A DNA stretch of 64,000 nucleotides from Bradyrhizobium sp. SZCCT0231 (lineage in GTDB: Bacteria; Pseudomonadota; Alphaproteobacteria; Rhizobiales; Xanthobacteraceae). How positions within the stretch are numbered: the first letter of the stretch is position 1; every line of letters begins with the position of its first letter. The DNA lies in NCBI RefSeq assembly GCF_018130245.1, contig NZ_JAFCKP010000001.1:868001-932000 (forward strand), in the 5' to 3' direction. Below the pieces are notes generated by a model that made no database searches, was not told the DNA's origin, and saw only the letters and a list, made by a program, of their open reading frames with translations. The position numbers and the translations under genes are program-made. Below are positions 1 to 7,936 of the stretch, one piece after another.

Positions 1-1
1 G

Positions 2-301
2 GGCGTCGCCCGCCTGCTGGTGGACGTCGACCGTCTTTGCACCGAATACGCGCCGCGATGGCTCATGAGCGCAGGCATGGGCCGGGAGAAGATTTCGCAG
101 TTCTATTCCGATCGCGACAAGATCGCGGCGGACCAGCAGTCGCTGAAGATGGCGCGGTTCCGCCAGGCCCTGACATCCCGCAAAGATATCAGCTGGGACG
201 TGCGGCGACGGTTGCACTTCCTGCGGCGCAGTCTTGCACACCGCGTCGATCAAATGAACCCGGGCTGGCTCGGACGTGTCCGCGGCGCGTTGCGTGCCTA
301 A
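2..301 (+). CDS. C-terminal part of an unidentified protein, possibly an FAD-dependent oxidoreductase (partial)
   Basis: The reading frame is open from the left edge of the window, so this is the 3' end of a gene that begins outside it. About 99 residues are visible. They are rich in Arg and Lys, contain a YAPRWLMSAG segment and end in a basic helical tail. The flavoprotein/halogenase-like idea is only a weak recollection; no nucleotide-binding motif is present in this part. The stop codon TAA is also the first base triplet of the palindromic repeat that follows. A fragment of a different family is equally possible. Confidence 0.45.
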   Translation, partial: GVARLLVDVDRLCTEYAPRWLMSAGMGREKISQFYSDRDKIAADQQSLKMARFRQALTSRKDISWDVRRRLHFLRRSLAHRVDQMNPGWLGRVRGALRA

Positions 302-427
302 AGCGCGATGAGATCAGGATGAATCGTCATCGCGCTTTAGTTTATTGTTTGAGCATGATCTCCGCGCAAACGCGTTCCGCGTTTGTCGCGAGGGAAAGTC
401 GCTGCACACTTTTCCGGATCATGCGCT
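299..427. repeat. Bradyrhizobium-type intergenic palindromic repeat
   Basis: The element opens with a perfect 13-bp inverted repeat, TAAAGCGCGATGA at 299-311 and TCATCGCGCTTTA at 327-339. It closes with a second pair, GCATGATC at 353-360 and GATCATGC at 417-424, which encloses a GC-rich inner hairpin around ACGCGTTCCGCGT. I recall this layout from many intergenic regions of Bradyrhizobium and relatives, but copy number cannot be checked here. It sits between convergent genes and overlaps the stop codon of the upstream one. Confidence 0.6.
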
Positions 428-456
428 AGGTTCTGCGCCCCTGCGCCGGCCGTCGG

Positions 457-1593
457 TCAGCGCGTGGGAGTTGGGGTGCGGGCGGGCTGGAGCCTTAGGT
501 CCGACAGCCGCTTGGCCGCCAGCTTGAGCCAGGGAGCCTGCTTCAGTGCGACGAGGGCGACGGCGCCCATCGGGCTGCCGGCTTGCGTGACCGCCCACAT
601 CGGTGAAGGCTGCGCGCCGAACAATTTCTTGTATGGCTCGTCGCCAATGGTGAAATCGAGCATCTGATCTCCGCGCTCGATGCAATCCCGCGCCACTTGT
701 TCGAACATCAACGCGCCGAGGGACTGGCTCTTGTACCCTGCGATGTCGAAGGCGCTCATGATGATGAGGAAGCTGCCCCGATGACACAGCCCGAGCACGG
801 CGGCAATCACTTCGCCGTCCATCTTCATGGCATAGAGGCGGACGAAGGAGCCCAGGCCACGAAGGGCGACGTCGGAATAGAAGCCGTAGTATTCGGGACG
901 CTGGAGCAGGTCTCCGTCGCCCTGTGCGTGAAAGCGCGGGCCGCGAAACTTCCTCATCACGTCCATCGCCTCGCGCACGGAGGCGCTGTCGCCGCAGCAT
1001 GAGAAGCTCAGCGCGCCTTTCTTCTGGAGCTGACGATATTTCTTTGCGAGCTCCTTCTGATAGGAGCGATCCATCGCGCTGGCCCGCCATTGCTCGAACG
1101 GGGCAATGAGAACCGTCGCGTAGGCATTGGTGTCCATCGATACACGGCGGGACGTGGCCAGAAGGTCTTCGATCGGAAGGCGGGCGTCGGGCAGCTTGGC
1201 CATTCGGAGCAGATCGAAGGGGCGGAGAAGACGCCGAATCTGCGCGCATGCAGCGGCGTCGTCGAGCAGTTGCGAAAACACCTCCGGACTACAAACCGGC
1301 GCCAGATAGTCGGAAACGCGCAAGTCGGCGAACTCGACGGTTCGTATCGGACCACGCCGGATCCGGAGCAGGGGCAGCACCATCGCAAGCGCCCCCGACG
1401 CGCGGTAGCGGACCACGACGACCAGAGCTGTTGCACCCGCTTCCGGCGCGAGCCTGGTGTAGAGGCTATGCAGCCAGATCGGATGCTGGAACGCGGTGGC
1501 AGCCGAGCGATCGAACAGCTCTGCGTATTCGGGAGACAGAAAGTCGAACGACTGCTCGATGACGATGTCGAACGTGTTGCTAGGCTTGTTCAT
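457..1593 (-). CDS. CelD/BcsL-like GNAT acetyltransferase
   Basis: This 378-residue protein resembles the Acetyltransf_6 family, GNAT-fold acyltransferases often linked to exopolysaccharide or cellulose production. Supporting features are an N-terminal half with a WLHSLYTRL segment and alternating beta strands, then a C-terminal half with the typical 'dGeviAavlg' and 'SLGALMFE' type segments (IAAVLGLCHRGSF, SLGALMFEQVARDCIERG). The ATG at 1593 is preferred over a TTG two codons earlier. It is monocistronic and divergent from the amide operon. The acyl donor and acceptor cannot be told from sequence. Confidence 0.7.
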   Translation of the reverse strand: MNKPSNTFDIVIEQSFDFLSPEYAELFDRSAATAFQHPIWLHSLYTRLAPEAGATALVVVVRYRASGALAMVLPLLRIRRGPIRTVEFADLRVSDYLAPVCSPEVFSQLLDDAAACAQIRRLLRPFDLLRMAKLPDARLPIEDLLATSRRVSMDTNAYATVLIAPFEQWRASAMDRSYQKELAKKYRQLQKKGALSFSCCGDSASVREAMDVMRKFRGPRFHAQGDGDLLQRPEYYGFYSDVALRGLGSFVRLYAMKMDGEVIAAVLGLCHRGSFLIIMSAFDIAGYKSQSLGALMFEQVARDCIERGDQMLDFTIGDEPYKKLFGAQPSPMWAVTQAGSPMGAVALVALKQAPWLKLAAKRLSDLRLQPARTPTPTR

Positions 1594-2010
1594 GAGCAAT
1601 CAGGGAAACCAGGTCATTCGCGAGCGTCGATCGAGCCGTAGCTGCGCTTATAGCAAGGTCGTTACGGGTCGGACACCGGCGGCGTCCGATTTGCATTAAT
1701 GCGTTCAACCATGTTCGTATCGTTACCGAATTCTTAAAATGCCGGAGGCTGAGGATGAGATCGTCAGGCCTGAAAACAGGACTTCCGGCGTGCCCTGCTG
1801 TCTCCGTCGCATCGCGGCGGTGCGCGGCTCGGCTGCACAGTTTTGCTGCAACACGATACGAATCGTGGCAGCTTTCGCTGCAATAACGCGCTTGACTTCG
1901 TAACTGATCTCAACGACCGTGCTAGACAAGCGTTGGGCAGTTCAGCCCGTCAACGCAGCGAGTTTCAACCATTTCCAACATCGCGCGGATTTCGCGTGCT
2001 CGGTTGGCGG
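1594..2010. promoter_or_regulatory. Divergent intergenic region with the amiC promoter and 5' leader
   Basis: About 470 bases separate the acetyltransferase start from amiC, and no convincing gene lies in between. A hairpin, CGTTG at 1931-1935 pairing with CAACG at 1951-1955 around an inner GGGC/GCCC stem with a six-base loop, precedes the terminator at 2015-2050. A TTGACT hexamer at 1892-1897 could be a -35 box, but I see no good -10 at 17 nt. The region is therefore read as promoter plus untranslated leader; the transcription start is not located. Confidence 0.45.
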
Positions 2011-2014
2011 CGAG

Positions 2015-2050
2015 GGCGCCCTCGGCTTAACGGCCGATGGGCGCCTTTTT
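2015..2050 (+). terminator. Intrinsic terminator in the amiC leader (probable attenuator)
   Basis: GGCGCCCTCGGC (2015-2026) pairs with 2033-2045 in a 12-bp GC-rich stem with one bulged T and a six-base loop, directly followed by five Ts at 2046-2050. It lies only 16 nt before the amiC ATG, with no gene upstream on this strand, so it cannot serve as an ordinary end-of-gene terminator. A competing palindrome, CGAGGGCGCCCTCG at 2011-2024, would use its left arm. AmiR-family ANTAR proteins act by preventing termination at such leader hairpins, and amiR is the second gene downstream. Confidence 0.75.
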
Positions 2051-2066
2051 CATTTCGGGGCGAGTG

Positions 2067-3227
2067 ATGGCGCGGACGAAGTATCGGATCGGCGTAATGC
2101 TCTCGACGACGGGGTCCTATAGCGTCGTCGCGCGTTCGATGCTGAACGGCGCGCTGCTCGCCTTTGGCGAGATCAACGCGAGCGGTGGCGACATTGCGCT
2201 GGAGCCGGTCGTCGTCAATCCGTCCGGTGACCTCGCGAGCTATCGCTCGCTCAGCCTCGAGCTTCTCGGTTCCGGCATCCGCCATGTGGTCGGCTGCTAC
2301 ACCTCATCGAGCCGCAAGGAAGTGATCCCGTGTTTCGAGAAGCTCGACGGACTGCTGTGGTATCCGTCGCACTACGAGGGATTCGAGAGCTCCGATAACG
2401 TCATCTACACCGGCGCCGCGCCGAACCAGCATGTGCTGCCACTCGTCGACTACCTGGCATCCCGCCTCGGTTCGCGCGCCTTCTGTGTCGGCTCCAACTA
2501 CATCTGGGCCTGGGAAAACAATCGCATCTTCCGAGAGGCACTGACTGCGCGCGGTGGCACCGTGCTCGCCGAACGTTATCTCTCGGTCGGCGATACCGAG
2601 GTCGACCAGGTCATCGCGGCAATCATCGACCAGCGGCCCGACTTCGTGTTCAACAATTTGATCGGCACCAGCGCTTATGCCTTCTTCCGGGCGTTTCGGG
2701 CCGCCTGCCGCGCGCGGGGCATCGATCAGGCTGCGGAAATCCCGGTCGCGAGCTGTACGCTGTCGGAACCGGAATTGCCGGAGATCGGCCCGGATGCGAT
2801 CGATGGACATCTATCCTCGAGCGTCTATTTTTCCTCGCTGACCTCGGCGGAAAACGGCGCCTTCATTCGCGCCTACACCACGTCCTTCCCGGACGGACCT
2901 GTCTCGTCGGCAGACGCCGAAGCGTCCTACATCGCCGTCAAGCTGCTCGGAGCGGCCTTGTCGCAGGCCGGCACCGACGATGCCCGCACGGTACGCGCCG
3001 CCGTGGCAGACCAGCGGCTGCACGCGCCGCAAGGCGAGGTCCGCATCGACCGGCAGACTTTCCACGCCTGGCTCACGCCTCGGATCGGCCGGTCGACCGC
3101 CAGCGGGCAGTTCGAAGTGCTGCTGGAATCACGCGAGCCGATCGCGCCGGATCCCTATCTCGTTCAGTCGTCGCCGCGCTTTGCCAGCGCAATGCGCTCT
3201 CCGCTTTTGAAGGTGGTGCAATCATGA
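2067..3227 (+). CDS. amiC: AmiC-type amide-sensing binding protein (cytoplasmic regulator)
   Basis: The 386-residue protein has the type I periplasmic-binding fold of AmiC/UrtA/LivJ proteins (YRIGVMLSTTGSYS at the start, then FCVGSNYIWAWE and SYIAVKLLGAAL) but no signal peptide, as expected for a cytoplasmic sensor. In Pseudomonas, AmiC binds AmiR and releases it when an amide is bound. Its stop codon overlaps the amiR start by 4 nt (ATGA), supporting a stoichiometric pair. ATG 2067 is chosen because it follows GGGGCGAG; an in-frame ATG at 2037 lies inside the leader terminator. The amide specificity is not known. Confidence 0.85.
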   Translation: MARTKYRIGVMLSTTGSYSVVARSMLNGALLAFGEINASGGDIALEPVVVNPSGDLASYRSLSLELLGSGIRHVVGCYTSSSRKEVIPCFEKLDGLLWYPSHYEGFESSDNVIYTGAAPNQHVLPLVDYLASRLGSRAFCVGSNYIWAWENNRIFREALTARGGTVLAERYLSVGDTEVDQVIAAIIDQRPDFVFNNLIGTSAYAFFRAFRAACRARGIDQAAEIPVASCTLSEPELPEIGPDAIDGHLSSSVYFSSLTSAENGAFIRAYTTSFPDGPVSSADAEASYIAVKLLGAALSQAGTDDARTVRAAVADQRLHAPQGEVRIDRQTFHAWLTPRIGRSTASGQFEVLLESREPIAPDPYLVQSSPRFASAMRSPLLKVVQS

Positions 3228-3889
3228 GCTCCCGACTGCTACAGAATTTCAAGGGCGGCCGTGCCATCGTCGTCACCAGGCGAGGAGGGTGGGAGAGCGC
3301 GCTCGAAACGACGCTGGCCAAGGTCGGCGTTTCCACGGAATACCCGGAGATCATCGACGGTCGTGCACAGATCGATGTTGCGAGCCTTCAGGCCGACCGT
3401 GACATCCTGTTCGTCGACGGCGATCTCGAAGGCGCGGTCGCGCTCGAGGTCAACCCCGCCTCGCGGCTGCCTCCGGTGCCGGTGATCGGTCTCGTCGGCG
3501 TCGAGGCGCCGAGCCGGCTGAAGGCGCTGGTCAATCTCGGCGCCACTTCGTTCCTGCGCAAGCCGGTGCATGGCGGCGCGGTCTACACCTCTCTGTTCAT
3601 GGGCATCAACCAGTTCCTGCTGCGCGCCGAAATGTACGAGCGCCTGCAGGGCCTCGAGGAGCGCCGCCGCGGCCGCCGCGCGGTGATCCGGGCCGTCATC
3701 CTACTGATGCAGCAGGACGGGCTCGACGAGGAAGGTGCCTATTCCCAGCTCCGTCGCGAAAGCATGCGCGCGCGGCAGAACATGGAACTCTATTGCGAGG
3801 AGTTTCTGAGCAGGCGGGCGAAGCCGCCCGATACGTCCGGCCGCACGACCGGCATCACGCTGCAAGGCGGCAACAAGCAGGCCATCTAG
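3224..3889 (+). CDS. amiR: AmiR-type ANTAR antitermination regulator
   Basis: This 221-residue protein has a degenerate receiver-like domain (about residues 12-115, including the FLRKPV segment at 110-115), a coiled-coil linker, and a C-terminal ANTAR domain at about 145-197 with the pattern A-V-I-x-x-A-x-x-L-L-M and the 'A-Y-x-x-L-R-R-x-S-M' helix. ANTAR domains bind paired hairpins in nascent RNA and stop terminators forming. It follows amiC with a 4-nt overlap, and the likely target is the hairpin region at 1931-2050. The assignment to AmiR rather than NasR is based on the amiC partner. Confidence 0.88.
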   Translation: MSSRLLQNFKGGRAIVVTRRGGWESALETTLAKVGVSTEYPEIIDGRAQIDVASLQADRDILFVDGDLEGAVALEVNPASRLPPVPVIGLVGVEAPSRLKALVNLGATSFLRKPVHGGAVYTSLFMGINQFLLRAEMYERLQGLEERRRGRRAVIRAVILLMQQDGLDEEGAYSQLRRESMRARQNMELYCEEFLSRRAKPPDTSGRTTGITLQGGNKQAI

Positions 3890-3899
3890 GAGAAGCAAA

Positions 3900-5153
3900 A
3901 TGAGCAAGTCTGTATTGCGGGGGCTGCGCGCCGCAGCCCTCACGGGGACGCTTGTCCTCGGATCATCCCTCGGGTCGCACCCGGCGCTCGCGGCGGAAAA
4001 CCCAATCAAGCTCGGCGTGCTGGAGGATCAGTCCGGCGACTTCGCCGCGGCGACGATCGGCAAGGTTCACGCCATCCAGCTCGCCGCCGACGAGATCAAC
4101 AAGGCCGGCGGCATCATGGGCCGGCCGCTGGAGCTCGTCCCTTACGACACCCAGTCCGACAACACCCGCTACCAGGAGTTCATGCGGCGTGTGCTCCAGC
4201 GCGACAAGGTCGACGTCGTGTTCGCGGGCTTCTCCTCGGCCTCGCGCGAGGCGTATCGCCCGATCGTCGACCAGTTCAACGGCTTCGCCTTCTACAACAA
4301 CCAGTACGAAGGCGGCGTCTGCGACGGCCACATGATCGTGACGGGCGCGGTGCCGGAGCAGCAATTCTCGACGCTCATCCCCTACATGATGGAGAAGTAC
4401 GGCAAGAACGTCTACACGCTCGCCGCCGACTACAATTTCGGCCAGATCTCGGCCGAGTGGGTGCGCAAGATCGTCAAGGAGAACGGCGGCAAGATGGCCG
4501 GCGAGGAGTTCATCCCGCTCGGCGTGTCGCAGTTCTCCCAGAGCATCCAGAACATCCAGAAGGCCAAGCCCGACTTCGTGGTCACGCTGCTGGTCGGCAC
4601 CGCGCAGGCCTCCTATTACGAGCAGGCGGCCTCCGCCAACGTCAACCTGCCGATGGCGTCCTCGGTCAACGTCGGGCAGGGCTACGAGCACAAGCGCTTC
4701 AAGCCGCCGAGCCTGAAGGACATGTTCGTCACCACCAACTACATCGAGGAGATCGACTCGCCCAAGAGCAAGGAGTTCTACGCCAAGTTCAAGGCCAAGT
4801 TCCCGAGCGAGCCCTATGTGAACCAGGAGGCGGAGAACTCCTATCTCGCGGTCTATCTCTACAAGCAGATGGTGGAGCGCGCGAAGTCGACCAAGCGCGA
4901 GGAGATCCGCAAGGTGATCGCGCTGGGCGACGTCTGCATGGACGCGCCGGAGGGCAAGGTCTGCATCGACCCGAAGAGCCAGCACATGTCGCACACGATC
5001 TATCTCGCCAAGGTCGGCGCCGATCACTCGATCTCCTTCCCGAAGGTCTGGGAGGACATCAAGCCGTATTGGCTGGGTGAGGCCGGCTGCGATCTCACCA
5101 AGAAGGATCCGATGGCCCAGTACACGCCGTCGAATCCGCCGCCGAAACCCTGA
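3900..5153 (+). CDS. Short-chain amide/urea ABC transporter substrate-binding protein (FmdD/UrtA-like)
   Basis: The 417-residue secreted protein begins with a signal peptide ending at ALA (residues 29-31), followed by the Peripla_BP family start IKLGVLEDQSGDFA. It resembles FmdD/UrtA proteins, which deliver formamide, acetamide or urea to a Liv-type importer. A strong Shine-Dalgarno sequence (AGGAGAAG) precedes the ATG 10 nt after amiR. It is followed by two permeases, two ATPases and a formamidase, so amides are the more likely ligands than urea. Confidence 0.85.
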   Translation: MSKSVLRGLRAAALTGTLVLGSSLGSHPALAAENPIKLGVLEDQSGDFAAATIGKVHAIQLAADEINKAGGIMGRPLELVPYDTQSDNTRYQEFMRRVLQRDKVDVVFAGFSSASREAYRPIVDQFNGFAFYNNQYEGGVCDGHMIVTGAVPEQQFSTLIPYMMEKYGKNVYTLAADYNFGQISAEWVRKIVKENGGKMAGEEFIPLGVSQFSQSIQNIQKAKPDFVVTLLVGTAQASYYEQAASANVNLPMASSVNVGQGYEHKRFKPPSLKDMFVTTNYIEEIDSPKSKEFYAKFKAKFPSEPYVNQEAENSYLAVYLYKQMVERAKSTKREEIRKVIALGDVCMDAPEGKVCIDPKSQHMSHTIYLAKVGADHSISFPKVWEDIKPYWLGEAGCDLTKKDPMAQYTPSNPPPKP

Positions 5154-5162
5154 CCGGCGGCA

Positions 5163-5217
5163 GGTCGCCCCGGCGTCCCCGGCACGCCTGCGGCGTTGCC
5201 GGCACGTCGGGGCGACC
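5163..5217. other. Long intergenic stem-loop between binding-protein and permease genes
   Basis: GGTCGCCCCGGCGT at 5163-5176 pairs with ACGTCGGGGCGACC at 5204-5217 with a single G-T wobble. The inside folds again (CCGGCACGCC against GGCGTTGCCGG), giving a nearly continuous 55-nt hairpin. No T run follows, so it is not a classical terminator. Such hairpins after a binding-protein gene commonly protect the upstream mRNA from 3' decay and so raise binding protein over permease. That role is inferred. Confidence 0.6.
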
Positions 5218-5267
5218 ACGGACATCTGCGACGGCAACGCCGCATCCTCCCACATTCTGGTTGATTC

Positions 5268-6140
5268 ATGGACATCGCGACCCACGTTTTCTCGGCGCTC
5301 TATCAATTCGGCGACGCCTTCGCGTTTCTGGTGCTTTCGGCCTGTGGGCTCGCGGTGATCTTCGGCATGATGGGCGTGATCAATCTCGCCCATGGCGAAT
5401 TCATCATGTGCGGCGCCTACGTCACCGCCGCGACCGTGCATGCCGGCCTGCCGCTGCCGCTGGGAATACTGGTCGGCACGCTCGTGTCGGCGCTGGTCGG
5501 TGTCGTGGTCGAGCTCGCGGTGATCCGTCATCTCTACGACCGGCCGCTCGACACCATCGTCGCGACCTGGGGGCTCAGCCTGATCGCAACGCAGGGCACG
5601 CTGATCATGGTCGGCTCGACCATGGCCGGCGTCGGCACGCCGTTCGGCAGTTTCCAGGTCGGCGACTACTCCTATTCGATCTATCGCATCGTGCTGTTCT
5701 GTGCCGCACTCGGTGTGCTCGCCGCCCTCTACGCGCTGTTCAACTGGACGCGCTTCGGCGTGCTGGCACGCGCCACCATCCAGGTGCCGCATATGGCGGC
5801 CGCGCTCGGCGTCGACACGCGCCTGATCTACAGCCTCACCTTCGCCTGCGGGGCAGGGCTCGCCGGCCTTGCCGGCGGTCTCTATGCGCCGACCATGACG
5901 CTGGTGCCGACCATGGGCGCGACCTTCATCATGGAGGCCTTCGTCACCGTCGTGATCGGCGGCGCCGACGTCTTCCTCGGCACGGCACCGGCCGGCGGTG
6001 TGCTGGCGGTGGTGAAGTCGGTGATGACGTCCTGGCAGGGGCAGCTGTTCGGCCAGATCGGCCTCTTGGTTGCCGTCATCATCGTCGTCCGGGTGCTGCC
6101 GAAAGGCATTTCCGGCTTCGTGCTGCGCGAGCGCACCTGA
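5268..6140 (+). CDS. ABC transporter permease, LivH/UrtB family
   Basis: A 290-residue inner-membrane protein with about eight hydrophobic segments and the LivH-type signature GVINLAHGEFIMCGAY near residue 40. It would form one half of the translocation pore of the amide importer, with the product of the next gene. The C-terminal motif near FVTVVIGGADVFLGT matches the conserved 'vviGGlGs' loop that contacts the ATPase. It is separated from the binding-protein gene by the hairpin at 5163-5217. Confidence 0.87.
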   Translation: MDIATHVFSALYQFGDAFAFLVLSACGLAVIFGMMGVINLAHGEFIMCGAYVTAATVHAGLPLPLGILVGTLVSALVGVVVELAVIRHLYDRPLDTIVATWGLSLIATQGTLIMVGSTMAGVGTPFGSFQVGDYSYSIYRIVLFCAALGVLAALYALFNWTRFGVLARATIQVPHMAAALGVDTRLIYSLTFACGAGLAGLAGGLYAPTMTLVPTMGATFIMEAFVTVVIGGADVFLGTAPAGGVLAVVKSVMTSWQGQLFGQIGLLVAVIIVVRVLPKGISGFVLRERT

Positions 6141-6155
6141 CGGAGTGATGGCGTC

Positions 6156-7220
6156 GTGACCGGTCTCCTCGCAATGTTTCGCCGTCTCGAAGGCCCGCAG
6201 ACCGCAGGTCGCGGTCCGGCCTTCTGGGGCCTGTTCGCACTCGTGCTCGCCGCAGCGCTCGCTTATCCGCAGTTCAGCGACGGCTACACGGTCGGCAACA
6301 CCGTCTATTTCTTCGTCTGGGTGTTCATCGCGCTCAGCCTGTGCCTGATCTGGGGCTATGGCGGCTCGCTCTCCTTCGGCCAGACAGCCTTCTTCGGGAT
6401 CGCAGGCTATGGCTACGGCATCCTCACCATCAATTTCGGCTCGGCCTACGGCTTCACGCTGGTGGCGCTGGTCGCGGCGGTGGCGATCGCCGCGCTATTC
6501 GCGGTCCTACTCGGCTACTTCATGTTCTTCGGCCGCATCGCCGGCGTCTTTCTCGGCATCGTTACGCTCGCCGTCACCTTGATGCTGGAGCGCTTCATGG
6601 CACAGACCGCGGGGCCGGAATGGCATATCGGGACTGCGCGGCTGAACGGCTTCAACGGCATGAGCGCGATGCCGCCGCTGACCATCCCCTGGCCGGGCGA
6701 GCCGATCGTGCTGTTCGCCGATGTCGGGCTCTACTACCTCGTGCTCGGCCTTCTGGTCTTCGTCTATCTGGCCTTGCGTATCCTGATGAACTCGTCGTTC
6801 GGCAACGTCATCGTCGCGATCCGCGAGAATCCTGAACGCGCCGAGATGCTGGGCTACGACATCCGCAAATACCAGCTCATCACCTTCGTCATCGGCGCCG
6901 CGCTCGCAGGGCTCTCCGGCGTGCTCTACACGGTGTGGGGGCAGTACATCACGCCGTCGAGCATGGGCATGACGGCGGCGGCGCTGCCGCTGATCTGGGT
7001 TGCCGTCGGCGGCCGCAGCGACTTGACGTCGACCGTGATCGGCACGCTGGTGGTGCTCGCCGCGTTCCAGGCGCTGACGATCTACGGCAGCCAGTACGCG
7101 CTGGTCTTCATGGGCGTTCTGCTGGTGCTCACGGTCCTGATTGCGCCTAACGGCCTCGTGCTCGGCGTGATGAACTGGCTCGGCCGCATCGCCACCCGCC
7201 TGACGCAGAGGGCCGGTTGA
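6156..7220 (+). CDS. ABC transporter permease, LivM/UrtC family
   Basis: This 354-residue membrane protein carries the LivM-type features LIWGYGGSLSFGQTAFFGIAG and the coupling-loop segment FGNVIVAIRENPERAEMLGYD, with roughly ten membrane segments. It begins with GTG at 6156 after CGGAG and ends in the TGATG junction with the ATPase gene. It pairs with the preceding permease in the amide importer. Confidence 0.87.
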   Translation: MTGLLAMFRRLEGPQTAGRGPAFWGLFALVLAAALAYPQFSDGYTVGNTVYFFVWVFIALSLCLIWGYGGSLSFGQTAFFGIAGYGYGILTINFGSAYGFTLVALVAAVAIAALFAVLLGYFMFFGRIAGVFLGIVTLAVTLMLERFMAQTAGPEWHIGTARLNGFNGMSAMPPLTIPWPGEPIVLFADVGLYYLVLGLLVFVYLALRILMNSSFGNVIVAIRENPERAEMLGYDIRKYQLITFVIGAALAGLSGVLYTVWGQYITPSSMGMTAAALPLIWVAVGGRSDLTSTVIGTLVVLAAFQALTIYGSQYALVFMGVLLVLTVLIAPNGLVLGVMNWLGRIATRLTQRAG

Positions 7221-7936
7221 TGTCGCTGCTCGAATTGCGCAAGCTGAACAAGCATTTCGGCGGCCTGCACGTCACCAATTCCGTGGACCTCACGCTGCAC
7301 GCCGGCGAGATCCATTGCCTGATCGGCCCGAACGGTGCCGGCAAGAGCACGCTGTTCCGCCTGATCCTGGGCGAGCATCATCCCGGCAGCGGCGACATTG
7401 TCTTCGCCGGAGAGAATATCACGGCCCTGAAATCCTTTGCGCGGATCCACCGTGGCCTCTCGGTCAAGTTCCAGGTGCCCGGCGTCTTCAAGGGCCTGTC
7501 GGTCCGCCAGAATCTCGAGATCGCGCTGCAAAGCCGGCATCGCGGGAGGGAGCTCGAAGCGGAGATCGGGCGGCTGCTGGCCTTCCTTGGGTTGGAGTCC
7601 GAGCAGGCGCAGATCGCCGGCAATCTCAGCCATGGCCAGAAACAATGGCTCGAGATCGGCATGGCGGTCAGCCTGAAGCCGCGTCTTCTGCTGCTGGACG
7701 AACCCACGGCAGGCATGTCGCCCGAGGAAACCCACATGACCGGCGAGATGGTGCAGCGGCTCAATGCCGACGGCATGACGGTGCTGGCGATCGAGCACGA
7801 CATGGCCTTCGTCCGGCAGGTTGCGCACCGCGTCACCGTGCTGCATCTCGGCCAGGTCTTCGCGCAAGGCTCGATCGACGAGATCGTGGCCGACGAACGC
7901 GTGGCGGCGATCTATCTGGGGCAGGCCCATGCTTGA
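7220..7936 (+). CDS. ABC transporter ATP-binding protein, LivG/UrtD family
   Basis: A 238-residue ATPase with Walker A GPNGAGKST, the signature LSHGQKQWLEIG and Walker B LLLLDEPTAGMSPEE followed by the switch His in IEHDMAFV. It powers the amide importer. The ATG at 7220 overlaps the stop of the permease gene (TGATG); a TTG one codon upstream is a less likely start. The signature SHGQ in place of SGGQ is usual for the UrtD/LivG subgroup. Confidence 0.88.
   Translation: MSLLELRKLNKHFGGLHVTNSVDLTLHAGEIHCLIGPNGAGKSTLFRLILGEHHPGSGDIVFAGENITALKSFARIHRGLSVKFQVPGVFKGLSVRQNLEIALQSRHRGRELEAEIGRLLAFLGLESEQAQIAGNLSHGQKQWLEIGMAVSLKPRLLLLDEPTAGMSPEETHMTGEMVQRLNADGMTVLAIEHDMAFVRQVAHRVTVLHLGQVFAQGSIDEIVADERVAAIYLGQAHA

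Noticed and set aside
1866-1882. Sigma-54-like site TGGCAGCTTTCGCTGCA upstream of amiC
   Set aside because: The GG and GC elements are 11 bases apart instead of the required 10, and the TTGC half is poorly matched. Not called as a promoter.
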